A stretch of 64,000 bases of DNA from Sphingomonas glaciei (lineage in GTDB: Bacteria > Pseudomonadota > Alphaproteobacteria > Sphingomonadales > Sphingomonadaceae). The DNA is taken from NCBI RefSeq assembly GCF_023380025.1, contig NZ_CP097253.1, positions 1,798,001 to 1,862,000 on the forward strand, written 5' to 3'. Made by a program: the position numbers and the translations under genes. This document shows positions 55,475-64,000 of the stretch, in pieces (positions within the stretch are counted from its first letter, which is position 1; every line of letters begins with the position of its first letter). The notes under the pieces are model-generated. The model ran no database searches and was not told the origin of the DNA. It was given only the letters and a program-made list of their open reading frames with translations.

Positions 55475-56370
55475 GCGAAACGATCCACGACCAGGGCTCC
55501 GAACAAAGCGAACAGGTAAAGGATGGAGAATTTGAATAGCGCCCGCTCCGGACCCATCGCCGCCGGTTCGGTCGCCTTGTTGGCGAGGACCCGCAGGCTT
55601 AGAAGCAGGAACACCGCGCTCAGCACGGTTGCCAGCACGCCGTACAGCGGGCCGGTCAGCCCCAGCGGCCACGGCGCGATCGCCACCGCCGCCATCGGCA
55701 CGGTGTAGAACGCGATCTGGCGCCGGGTGTTCACTACCCCGTGGGTCACCGGCAGCATCGGCACCCCGGCGTTAGCGTAATCGCTCTTCACGAACAGGCT
55801 GAGCGCCCAGAAATGCGGCGGAGTCCACAGGAAGATCAGGCTGAACAGCAGCACCGGCAGGACGTCGATGCTGCCGGTCGCCGCGACCCAGCCAATCAGC
55901 GGCGGGAACGCCCCGGCGGCGCCGCCGATGACGATGTTCTGCGGGGTCCGGCGCTTCAGCCAGGCGGTGTAGATGATCGCGTAAAAGAAGATGCTGAACG
56001 CCAGGATGCCGGCGGCCAAGTGGTTGGCGGCGAGGTCCATCAGCACCACGCTGCCCAGGCACAGCCCGACCGCGAACTGGAAGGCGGTCTCGGGCTTCAG
56101 CCGTCCGCCCGGCAGCGGCCGCTTGGCGGTGCGCTTCATCTTGGCGTCGAGGTCGGCCTCGTACCACATGTTGAGCGCGCCCGCCCCGCCCGCGCCGACC
56201 GCGATGCAGAGGACGGCGGTGAACGCCAGCACCGGGTGCATCGAGCCCGGCGCCGCCAGCAGGCCGCACAGGCCGGTGAACACCACCAGTGTCATGACGC
56301 GCGGCTTGGTCAGCGCGAACAGGTCGCGCCAGTCGGCCGGAAGGTCGTGGGTTTGGACAGCGGTGCTCAT
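55471..56370 (-). CDS. ctaB: protoheme IX farnesyltransferase (heme O synthase)
   Basis: A 299-residue UbiA-family prenyltransferase with about eight membrane helices. [23 protein letters not shown] contains the first Asp-rich prenyl diphosphate site and the conserved [19 protein letters not shown] and [14 protein letters not shown] form the second. It makes heme O, the precursor of heme A used by ctaD. The ATG at 56370 opens the operon's assembly part; the PPIase gene diverges 57 bases away. Confidence 0.97.
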   Translation of the reverse strand: MSTAVQTHDLPADWRDLFALTKPRVMTLVVFTGLCGLLAAPGSMHPVLAFTAVLCIAVGAGGAGALNMWYEADLDAKMKRTAKRPLPGGRLKPETAFQFAVGLCLGSVVLMDLAANHLAAGILAFSIFFYAIIYTAWLKRRTPQNIVIGGAAGAFPPLIGWVAATGSIDVLPVLLFSLIFLWTPPHFWALSLFVKSDYANAGVPMLPVTHGVVNTRRQIAFYTVPMAAVAIAPWPLGLTGPLYGVLATVLSAVFLLLSLRVLANKATEPAAMGPERALFKFSILYLFALFGALVVDRFA

Positions 56371-56427
56371 GATGCAGGCGCCTATAGGCCTCTTTGCTCT
56401 CCTGCGGAAGCAGCTAGACTAGAGGCT

Positions 56428-57036
56428 ATGACCAACCGAATCATTCTTGCTTTCAGCGCCTTGGCGCTTCTGGCCGCCGTTCCTGCCACAGCGCAGACCG
56501 CGGGCGCGCCGGCCCCTGCCGCCCCTACTCCGGCGGCCGACCTGGTCCAGGTCCGGCTCGATACCGCCAAAGGTACGATCCTGCTCGCGCTCGACCGTGG
56601 CCGGGCGCCGCTGACCGTCGCCAACTTCCTCCGCTACGTCGACGCCAAGCGCTACGACGGCATCAATTTCTACCGCGCCATGCCCTATGGCGAGGGCAAC
56701 GGCCTGATCCAGGCCGGGATCACCAAGGACATCCGCCTGCTGTTTCCGCCGATCGCGCACGAGCCGTCGAGCAAGACCGGGATCAAGCACGAACCCGGCA
56801 CCATCCTGCTTGCCAACGCCGGCCCCGGCACCGGGCGCAGCGACTTCTTCATCACCCTGGGCGCGATCCCCTTCGGCGAGGATTTCGCCCCGTTCGGCCG
56901 GGTGGTCGAGGGCATGGACGTGGTGAAGGCGATCTTCGCCTCGCCGGTCGATCCCGACAAGGGCGCCGGCCCGATGAAGGGCCAGATGCTGACGCCTGCG
57001 ATCCCCATCAGGACCGCGCGGCAGGTCGCGCCCTAA
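56428..57036 (+). CDS. periplasmic cyclophilin-type peptidyl-prolyl isomerase
   Basis: A 202-residue protein with signal peptide MTNRIILAFSALALLAAVPATAQ, an Ala/Pro linker (about 24-37), and a cyclophilin domain (VRLDTAKGTILLALDRGRAPLTVANFLRYVD, DFFITLGAIPFGEDFAPFGRVVEGMDVV). It lacks some of the classic active-site residues of CypA, as many bacterial relatives do. It should help fold exported proteins. Its TAA overlaps the J-domain gene's stop in a CTAA. Start ATG at 56428. Confidence 0.88.
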   Translation: MTNRIILAFSALALLAAVPATAQTAGAPAPAAPTPAADLVQVRLDTAKGTILLALDRGRAPLTVANFLRYVDAKRYDGINFYRAMPYGEGNGLIQAGITKDIRLLFPPIAHEPSSKTGIKHEPGTILLANAGPGTGRSDFFITLGAIPFGEDFAPFGRVVEGMDVVKAIFASPVDPDKGAGPMKGQMLTPAIPIRTARQVAP

Positions 57037-57512
57037 CCCGCCTCCCCGGCTGGCATAGCCTTCGAGTCGATCGTCACGGTCGGCGGCGGTACCGGCTCGA
57101 TTGGGGGAATCGCCGAGGTAGCGGCGAAGATGATGAAGGTAACGATCAGGGCCAGGATCAGGATGCTTGCCCTGATCTTGTGCGGCGGCGACTCGATCTC
57201 GATGATCGTGGCCTTGGGCCCTGGCGGCTGCCAGCCGGCGCCGCGCGGCGGGGACCATTGCCCGGCGGTAAAGTTGGGTCTGGGCCGCGAACGCGGAGCC
57301 TCGCGCTGGCGGTCGTAGGCCGCGCGCTCGTCGGGATCCTTGAGGCAGGCATAGGCCTCGTTGATCGACTGGGCTTGAGCCGCCGCCTCCTCGGCGCGAT
57401 TCACGTCGGGGTGATAGCGCCGCATCAGCTTGCGATACGCCAAACGGATCGCCGCATCGTCGGCGCTGCTGTCGACCCCGAGGACCGTATAGTAACAGCC
57501 GGAAGCATCCAT
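57033..57512 (-). CDS. J-domain protein with C-terminal membrane helix
   Basis: A 159-residue protein. The J-domain (residues 6-68) has the HPD motif at 34-36 (MRRYHPDVNRAEE), so it can stimulate DnaK. A Pro/Arg-rich linker (about 72-108) leads to a single hydrophobic helix IRASILILALIVTFIIFAAT (about 113-132) and a short tail. This suggests a tail-anchored or membrane-tethered co-chaperone that brings DnaK to the inner membrane (inference). The Gly-Phe and zinc domains of DnaJ are absent. Confidence 0.85.
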   Translation of the reverse strand: MDASGCYYTVLGVDSSADDAAIRLAYRKLMRRYHPDVNRAEEAAAQAQSINEAYACLKDPDERAAYDRQREAPRSRPRPNFTAGQWSPPRGAGWQPPGPKATIIEIESPPHKIRASILILALIVTFIIFAATSAIPPIEPVPPPTVTIDSKAMPAGEAG

Positions 57513-57555
57513 TCTTCAGCAGGATAGCGCCCGGCGCCGCCGGCTCCAATACCTC

Positions 57556-59166
57556 TTAGCGGCGGTCTCCGGCGCTCGCTGCCCGAGCGGTCGCAAAGCC
57601 CGATCCCGGGTTCCAGTTCGGCCACGCCTCGCTGTCCGCTACCATCTGCCCGACGCGATAGGCCGCAAGCGCTTCCTGCGAAGTTCCCGCAAAGTCCCAG
57701 CCGGGCGCGAATTCGTCGCACGGCTGGTGGTAGCAGCGCTCGTTATAGGCGCCGACGATCCGCTGCCCGGCCCGCACTCCGCCGACCTTGAGGTCGCGCC
57801 CGGCGCGGAACGCCAATGCCGGAACCCCGCGCTGGGCGAAGGGATAATGGTCGGAGCGGAAATACCAGCCGGCCTCGGGGCTCGGCTCGGGATCGACCCG
57901 CAGCCCCTGCTCGCGCGCCGCCGCGACCAGCAGCGCCTCGAGGTCGGTCTGCCCTGGCCCGATCAGCTCCAGGTTGCGGGCGGCGGGCAGGACCACATGC
58001 GGATCGAGGTTGATCACCGCCGCCGTCTTGCCCAGCGGATAGAGCGGATGCTGGGCATACCATTCGGCGCCGAGCAGCCCCTTCTCCTCCGCCGTCCACG
58101 CCGCGAACACTACCGATCGTGCCGGGCGCCGGCCCGCGGCAAAGGCCCGCGCGACCTCCAGCAGCTCGGCGGTGCCGGTGGCATTGTCGACCGCTCCGTT
58201 GCGGATCGTGTCGCCGGTGCGATCGGGGCCATTGTGGCCGTTGGCGTCCCAGTGGGCGCCGTAGAGCACGAACTCGTTCGGCCGCGCCGCGCCGCGCAGG
58301 ACGCCCACGACATTGTGGCTGACCACCTCCCGCGCTCGGTTGGTTGCCGACACGCTCACCGTCGCCTCCAGCGGAAAGGCCCTGAACTCAGCGGAACGCG
58401 CGCGTTGCTTCAGCGCCGGCAGGGTCAGGCCCAGCCGCGCCAGCACCGGCAGGATCGCCGGCCCCCGCACGATCCCGCTGAACTGCAGCGGGTTCGGCTT
58501 CAGCGGCGCGTAGGAAAAGCTCGGCACCCGGATGCTGTCGCCGGCCTGGGCATAGGGCCAGCTGTAGGCAGCGGTCTCGTGAATGAAGAGCACGCCCAGC
58601 GCGCCGGCCTTGGCCGCCGCCGCGGTCTTCGTCCCGCCGCGCCCGCCAACCACCAGCGCCCGGCCGCCGAAGCCCAGGTCCTTGCCGCCTTCGAAGTCGG
58701 GGTCGCCGGCCAGCATCACTACCACCTTGCCGCGCACGTCGACGCCTTGGAACGCATCCCATCCCCGCGCCGGATCGGGGGCGCCCCAGCCGGCGAACAC
58801 CAGCGGCGCGTCGCGCACGTCGGTCACTCTGGCATTGGTCGGGTTGATGTCCATGTCGGGCCCGTCGCGCAGCACGCTCGCCTGGCCCGCGGCCCTCAGC
58901 GTCGCGCTACCGCCTGGCAGCGTGTCGAGCCGGACCAGCGGCACCTTCTGCAGCCAGCCGCCATTCTCGCCACCTGGCGCCAGCCCAGCCGCCGCCATCT
59001 GCCGCGCCAGGAAGGCGATGGTCGCCGCTTCGCCCTTCTCACCCGGTCCGCGCCCGTCGAAGGCGTCGGAAGACAGGGTCCGCACATCGGCCTTGATCCG
59101 CGCGGGGTCGATCGGACCGGCGGCGGTGAGGGCGAGGGCGGCGAGCGGGAGCAGGAGGATGCGCAT
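57556..59166 (-). CDS. M28-family zinc aminopeptidase with PA domain, exported
   Basis: A 536-residue peptidase with signal peptide MRILLLPLAALALTAAG. A protease-associated domain (about 130-250) is inserted before the catalytic core. The two-zinc site shows YGAHWDANG, NGAVDNATGTAELLEVA, AAWTAEEKGLLG (catalytic Glu-Glu), INLDPH and a final His in RCYHQPCDEF. It probably removes N-terminal residues from peptides in the periplasm. The ATG at 59166 begins at the signal peptide; a longer frame to 59793 runs antisense to the DUF4126 gene. Confidence 0.93.
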   Translation of the reverse strand: MRILLLPLAALALTAAGPIDPARIKADVRTLSSDAFDGRGPGEKGEAATIAFLARQMAAAGLAPGGENGGWLQKVPLVRLDTLPGGSATLRAAGQASVLRDGPDMDINPTNARVTDVRDAPLVFAGWGAPDPARGWDAFQGVDVRGKVVVMLAGDPDFEGGKDLGFGGRALVVGGRGGTKTAAAAKAGALGVLFIHETAAYSWPYAQAGDSIRVPSFSYAPLKPNPLQFSGIVRGPAILPVLARLGLTLPALKQRARSAEFRAFPLEATVSVSATNRAREVVSHNVVGVLRGAARPNEFVLYGAHWDANGHNGPDRTGDTIRNGAVDNATGTAELLEVARAFAAGRRPARSVVFAAWTAEEKGLLGAEWYAQHPLYPLGKTAAVINLDPHVVLPAARNLELIGPGQTDLEALLVAAAREQGLRVDPEPSPEAGWYFRSDHYPFAQRGVPALAFRAGRDLKVGGVRAGQRIVGAYNERCYHQPCDEFAPGWDFAGTSQEALAAYRVGQMVADSEAWPNWNPGSGFATARAASAGDRR

Positions 59167-59272
59167 CGGCCCAGCATGGCGGCACCCGCGCCCATCGCCA
59201 AGCGGCTTCGTCGCGCGGAGCCTCTCTCGCTCCCCGTCCGTTGATCCGGCCGACCCCCTCAGGAGACCAATC

Positions 59273-59743
59273 ATGCTACCCTCAATCCTCATCGGCGCCT
59301 TGTCGGGCCAGCGCGCGCTGACCCCGATCGCCGCGGTCGCGATCACCGCCGCCCGCGACCGGCTTCCCGACGGCAGCAAGGCCGTGCCGCTTCTTGATAA
59401 CAAGCTGGTCGCGGGTGGGCTGCTCGCCGTCGCGGTGGCCGAGATGGTCGGCGACAAGTGGCCGAAGTCGCCCAACCGGACCGTGCTGTCGGGCAGTACC
59501 GCCCGCTTCATCACCGCCGCCGCGGCCGGCGCTTCGCTCGCCCCGCGCGACCAGCGTGTAGCGGGCGGGCTGCTCGCCGCGCTGACTGCTGTCACCACCG
59601 CGCATCTCGGCCTCGCCGCGCGGCTGCGCTCGATGCAGCGCTGGAGCCAGGCCCGCACGGGTTTCGTCGAGGATGCGCTTCTGCTCGCCGGCACCGCGCT
59701 GCTGATCCACCAGGTGGCAAGGCCGGCCCGCGCCGCCGCCTGA
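59273..59743 (+). CDS. DUF4126-like membrane protein
   Basis: A 156-residue hydrophobic protein starting MLPSILIGALSGQRALTPIAAVAITAARD. It has about four short hydrophobic segments rich in Ala and Leu, with VAEMVGDKWPKSPNRT between them, which resembles the DUF4126 family of unknown function. AGGAGA lies seven bases before the ATG at 59273. It diverges from the M28 gene and converges on ctaD, separated by a bidirectional terminator. The family call is moderate; its reality as a gene is well supported. Confidence 0.75.
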   Translation: MLPSILIGALSGQRALTPIAAVAITAARDRLPDGSKAVPLLDNKLVAGGLLAVAVAEMVGDKWPKSPNRTVLSGSTARFITAAAAGASLAPRDQRVAGGLLAALTAVTTAHLGLAARLRSMQRWSQARTGFVEDALLLAGTALLIHQVARPARAAA

Positions 59744-59757
59744 CCGCCCAACGAAGA

Positions 59758-59787
59758 AGGCCCGCCCTGCTGGTGCAGGACGGGCCT
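59758..59787. terminator. bidirectional terminator between DUF4126 and ctaD
   Basis: AGGCCCG (59758-59764) pairs with CGGGCCT (59781-59787). After one mismatch CCTGC (59766-59770) pairs with GCAGG (59775-59779) around a TGGT loop. It lies between two converging genes, 15 bases after one stop and 26 before the other. The flanking tails are only moderately T-rich. Confidence 0.75.
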
Positions 59788-59812
59788 CTTCATTTGCGAA
59801 CGTGGCGCCCGA

Positions 59813-61516
<1,704 letters not shown>

Positions 61517-62719
61517 TTAATTGGAGCCGTCGGTCGCGCGGTTGGCGACGGAGGGAGTGGTGTTGCCGGGTGCCGCGGACTGGGGCGCGGTGGGCGGAGC
61601 GGCGGTCGCGGCGCCGGCGGCGGGCGCCGGGGCGGTGACCGCAGCCGGGCTGACCTGGGTCGCCGCGGTGCTGTCGGCCGGAGCGACCGCCGGTGTGGCG
61701 CCCGGCATCGTGCCGCCCTTGGTGCTCACCCACTGGGCAAAGCGCTCGGGCGCGACAACTTCGATCGCGATCGGCATGAAGGCGTGACGCGCGCCGCACA
61801 GTTCGGAGCATTGCCCGAAATAGACGCCCGGCTTGTCGACCTTGACCCAGGTTTCGTTGAGGATGCCCGGGTTGGCGTCGGTCTTGGTCCAGAAGGCCGG
61901 CATGGCAAAGCTGTGGATGACGTCGTTGGAGGTGACGATGAACTTCACCACCTTACCCGCCGGGATCACCAGCCGCTCGTCGACCGCCAGCAGGCGTGGG
62001 CCGTCGGCGTCGGTGCGGAAGCGGGCACCGGCCGCGACTTCGCCGCGCTCCTTGAGCATGTTGGAGACGATCTCAAACCCGCCATTGTCGGGATACTGGT
62101 AGCTCCAATACCACTGGTTGCCGATTACCTTGATCGTCAGGTCGGCGGGCGGCGGGCTGTACTGGTGGCGGATCAGGCGGATCGACGGCACCGCAATGGC
62201 GACCAGCACCAGCACGGGGACCAGGGTCCAGACCACCTCGACGAAGGTGTTGTGGCTGGTCCGGCTGGGGGTCGGGTGCGCGCTGCGACGATATTTGACC
62301 ATGGTCCACAGCAGCAGCACGAGAACCAGCAGGCTCATCGCCGCGCACAGCGCCAGCAGCCAGTTGTCGTGGAACGCCGACGCCTCACGGCCGACCGGGG
62401 TGAACTGATCCTGCAGGCCCATCCGGCCGTCGGGCATGCCAACGCCCTTGACCGGAACCGCATGATCGAACGCCGGGGCGGCCAGGGCGCCGCCCGGGGC
62501 GACTGCACTGGCGCCCGTCGCATCGACGCCCGCAGCCGGGGTCGCGCTGGCATTGGCGGCGGCAGCGTTCGGACCGGCCGGTGCTCCGGTCGTCGCGGCC
62601 GGCGTCGCAGCTTGTTCCTGCGCCGCAGGTGCAGCTGGAGTCGCCGCCGTTTGTCCTTGCGCCGCCATCGGGATCATCCCCACGGCAGCAAGCGCGATCA
62701 GCCCAGTTTTCAACTTCAT
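61517..62719 (-). CDS. ctaC: cytochrome c oxidase subunit II with extended low-complexity ends
   Basis: A 400-residue subunit that accepts electrons from cytochrome c. After a signal peptide (MKLKTGLIALAAVGMIPMAAQ) there is an Ala/Pro/Thr-rich stretch of about 60 residues. Two membrane helices and the cupredoxin domain follow, with the CuA site CSELCGARHAFM (about 303-314) and the aromatic run NQWYWSYQYP. A second Ala/Pro/Thr-rich tail of about 60 residues ends the protein. Without these ends it would be of normal length. An in-frame GTG at 62734 is an alternative start. Confidence 0.96.
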   Translation of the reverse strand: MKLKTGLIALAAVGMIPMAAQGQTAATPAAPAAQEQAATPAATTGAPAGPNAAAANASATPAAGVDATGASAVAPGGALAAPAFDHAVPVKGVGMPDGRMGLQDQFTPVGREASAFHDNWLLALCAAMSLLVLVLLLWTMVKYRRSAHPTPSRTSHNTFVEVVWTLVPVLVLVAIAVPSIRLIRHQYSPPPADLTIKVIGNQWYWSYQYPDNGGFEIVSNMLKERGEVAAGARFRTDADGPRLLAVDERLVIPAGKVVKFIVTSNDVIHSFAMPAFWTKTDANPGILNETWVKVDKPGVYFGQCSELCGARHAFMPIAIEVVAPERFAQWVSTKGGTMPGATPAVAPADSTAATQVSPAAVTAPAPAAGAATAAPPTAPQSAAPGNTTPSVANRATDGSN

Positions 62720-62783
62720 CACGACCCCGGTCACAGGTTCAAGTCACAGGAAGGGCCCGGCCGGGCCGCCTGAAAGTGGCGGC

Positions 62784-62812
62784 CTTATAGGCAGGGGTGT
62801 CCGCCTTCTCAA
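62784..62812 (-). promoter_or_regulatory. candidate promoter of ctaC-ctaD
   Basis: On the minus strand TTGAGA (62812-62807) and TATAAG (62789-62784) are separated by exactly 17 bases, a good housekeeping-type promoter. Transcription would start near 62777. The resulting leader contains the 14-base palindrome GGCCCGGCCGGGCC (62754-62767), which can fold into a hairpin about 35 bases before the ATG. Confidence 0.6.
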
Positions 62813-62884
62813 GCGCTTGTCTCTGCTCCTCTTGCACGGCACGGGATAGGTCGTCCAAAGACCAGCAGACAAAGGGGCAAGCGC

Positions 62885-63469
62885 ATGACCGAGCAGGAGA
62901 TATTGGCCGAATTCCGGGCCGCCGAGGCGCTTCTGGAAGGGCATTTCATTCTCTCCTCAGGCCTCCGCTCCTCGCGCTACCTGCAATGCGCTCGGGTACT
63001 GATGGACCCGGCCCGGGCCGAACGCCTCGCCCGTGCGCTCGCCGATCGGATCGACCCCTCCGTCCGCGCCCGCCTCCAGGCGGTGGTCTCGCCCGCGATG
63101 GGCGGGGTCATCATCGGCCACGAGATGGGCCGCGCGCTGGGCTTGCCCGCGATGTTCGTCGAGCGGCCGACCGGCACCTTCGAGCTGCGCCGCGGCTTCC
63201 GCCTCGATCCCGGCACCCGCGTGCTGATGGTCGAGGACGTGGTCACCACCGGCCTGTCCAGCCGCGAGGCGATCAAGGCGATCGCCGACGCGGGCGGCGA
63301 AGTGATCGCCGCCGCCTCGCTGGTCGACCGCTCGAATGGCGGCGCCGACCTTGGCGTCCCCTTCACGCCGCTGATTCGCCTCGACGTCCCGACCTACGCC
63401 GCCGACGCCCTCCCCCCTGAACTCGCCGCCCTGCCCGCGATCAAACCCGGCAGCCGCGCCGCCACCTGA
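62885..63469 (+). CDS. pyrE: orotate phosphoribosyltransferase
   Basis: A 194-residue enzyme that attaches phosphoribose to orotate, making OMP in pyrimidine synthesis. The PRPP loop [14 protein letters not shown] (113-126) is intact, and [16 protein letters not shown] and [19 protein letters not shown] are the usual earlier motifs. It is slightly short compared with E. coli PyrE (213). The ATG at 62885 has AAAGGGG upstream. The pyrC gene begins at the other end of this window. Confidence 0.96.
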   Translation: MTEQEILAEFRAAEALLEGHFILSSGLRSSRYLQCARVLMDPARAERLARALADRIDPSVRARLQAVVSPAMGGVIIGHEMGRALGLPAMFVERPTGTFELRRGFRLDPGTRVLMVEDVVTTGLSSREAIKAIADAGGEVIAAASLVDRSNGGADLGVPFTPLIRLDVPTYAADALPPELAALPAIKPGSRAAT

Positions 63470-63504
63470 TTGAAGAGTAGGATTGCAAATGCCATGTCCG
63501 CATC

Positions 63505-63645
63505 ATGAGGCTGAACAGATCCTGGCAGAATGAGGCGGGCTGTAGGTCACAGCGTGTGACCTTTGGTTTCGCGCCTCCACGGAGGAGAAAGGCACCCTGC
63601 GCCGCCAACGCCCCACCAGTGACCTTCGTGACCCCCGCGGCATGA
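63505..63645 (+). CDS. possible upstream ORF overlapping the pdxJ start
   Basis: A 46-codon frame begins [18 protein letters not shown] and ends in an Ala/Pro/Val-rich tail ([12 protein letters not shown]). Its TGA overlaps the pdxJ ATG as ATGA, so it could couple translation. It is basic, has no recognised domain, and may simply be a frame lying over a structured leader: it spans an inverted repeat and a strong internal GGAGGAG. I rate it as uncertain. Confidence 0.3.
   Translation: MRLNRSWQNEAGCRSQRVTFGFAPPRRRKAPCAANAPPVTFVTPAA
63545..63561. repeat. inverted repeat in the pyrE-pdxJ spacer
   Basis: GGTCACA (63545-63551) and TGTGACC (63555-63561) form a perfect hairpin with a three-base loop. 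The half-site GTGACC recurs at 63619-63624 and 63628-63633, just ahead of the pdxJ ATG. It could be a terminator-like hairpin after pyrE (a weak T-rich tail follows), a protein site or a leader RNA element. Confidence 0.5.
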
Positions 63646-64000
63646 CCGTTCCGCTGCGACTCGGCGTCAACATCGACCATGTCGCGACCATCCGTAACGC
63701 GCGCGGCGGCGACTTTCCCGATCCGGTCCGCGCCGCCCACGTGGCGGAAGCCGCCGGCGCGCAGGGGATTACCGCTCACCTCCGCGAAGATCGCCGCCAC
63801 ATCCGTGACGACGATCTCGTCCGCCTCAAGAATGAGATCGCGCTTCCCCTCAACCTCGAAATGGCCGCGACCGAGGAGATGCTGCGGATCGCGCTGGCGA
63901 CCCGTCCCCACGCCGCCTGCATTGTCCCCGAGAAGCGCGAAGAGCGCACCACCGAGGGCGGGCTCGACGCAGCGGGCCAGTTCAACCACCTGCGCCGCTT
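63642..64000 (+). CDS. pdxJ: pyridoxine 5'-phosphate synthase, N-terminal part (cut by window edge)
   Basis: The frame runs from ATG 63642 to the window edge, 119 codons and two bases. [23 protein letters not shown] (Asn10, Asp12, His13) and [18 protein letters not shown] (His46, Arg48) are the PdxJ active-site segments, followed by [11 protein letters not shown] with the catalytic Glu. The enzyme closes the pyridine ring of vitamin B6. A start choice remains: GGAGGAG at 63581-63587 is spaced nine bases from an in-frame CTG at 63597 that would add 15 residues, while the ATG has no clear ribosome site of its own. Confidence 0.95.
   Translation, partial: MTVPLRLGVNIDHVATIRNARGGDFPDPVRAAHVAEAAGAQGITAHLREDRRHIRDDDLVRLKNEIALPLNLEMAATEEMLRIALATRPHAACIVPEKREERTTEGGLDAAGQFNHLRR

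Overview
The window is high-GC, densely packed chromosomal DNA from an alphaproteobacterium, most likely a sphingomonad (Sphingomonadales). This rests on gene content and order: a ctaC-ctaD / ctaB-ctaG-ctaE-DUF983-SURF1 cytochrome oxidase cluster, a compact trp/aro operon, a TonB-receptor/esterase/transporter uptake locus, and proteins with sphingomonad character. I see no IS element, prophage, integrase, CRISPR array or rRNA. One tRNA gene, tRNA-Ser(GGA), is present. No gene-free stretch reaches 300 bases.

Layout. 1-7.9 kb: the start of pyrC, ygfZ, a small membrane protein, acnA, an iron-permease-like protein, corA, dmeF, DUF2585 and a DUF4142 lipoprotein. 8-12.3 kb: a PagL-like outer-membrane enzyme, crcB, DUF808, serS, an alpha/beta hydrolase and a hotdog thioesterase. 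12.4-16.9 kb: phenylalanine/tyrosine degradation, with phhA behind a Tyr-codon leader peptide and terminator, a DOPA-dioxygenase-like protein, a glycine-rich miniprotein, phhB, hppD, a thiolase and paaD. 16.9-24.5 kb: one long minus-strand operon trpL-trpD-trpCF-trpB-trpA-SDR-aroA-aroC under a Trp-codon attenuator. 24.5-32.6 kb: a ketopantoate reductase-like protein, a GGDEF/EAL protein and a three-gene two-component operon (LytS-type kinase, LytTR regulator, hybrid PAS kinase). 32.7-42.3 kb: an M1 peptidase, then a TonB receptor, CoA ligase, carboxylesterase, MFS transporter and TetR regulator. 42.4-48.9 kb: a tripartite RND efflux operon with a divergent TetR gene and a nested palindrome between them. 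49-50.9 kb: tRNA-Ser, a small zincin and ccmAB. 50.9-62.8 kb: cytochrome oxidase genes and assembly factors, interrupted by PPIase, J-domain, M28 peptidase and DUF4126 genes. 62.9-64 kb: pyrE and the start of pdxJ.

How the genes work together. Aromatic amino acid synthesis (chorismate via aroA/aroC, Trp via trpDCFBA) sits next to Phe/Tyr hydroxylation and breakdown (phhA, phhB, hppD). Both blocks are preceded by leader peptides rich in the relevant codons, followed by intrinsic terminators. The phhA leader is the most interesting item. It encodes a 19-residue peptide with tandem Tyr codons. A segment just after them (GGUGGGG) differs by one base from the 3' arm of the terminator (GGCGGGG), so either can pair with the same 5' arm. 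This predicts tyrosine-responsive attenuation of phenylalanine hydroxylase, which I do not know to have been described.

Other recurring traits are very tight packing (ATGA, GTGA, CTGA and TTGA stop/start overlaps), probable CTG start codons for crcB and aroA, and six convergent gene pairs that share their stop codons in a 4-base CTAG or CTAA overlap.
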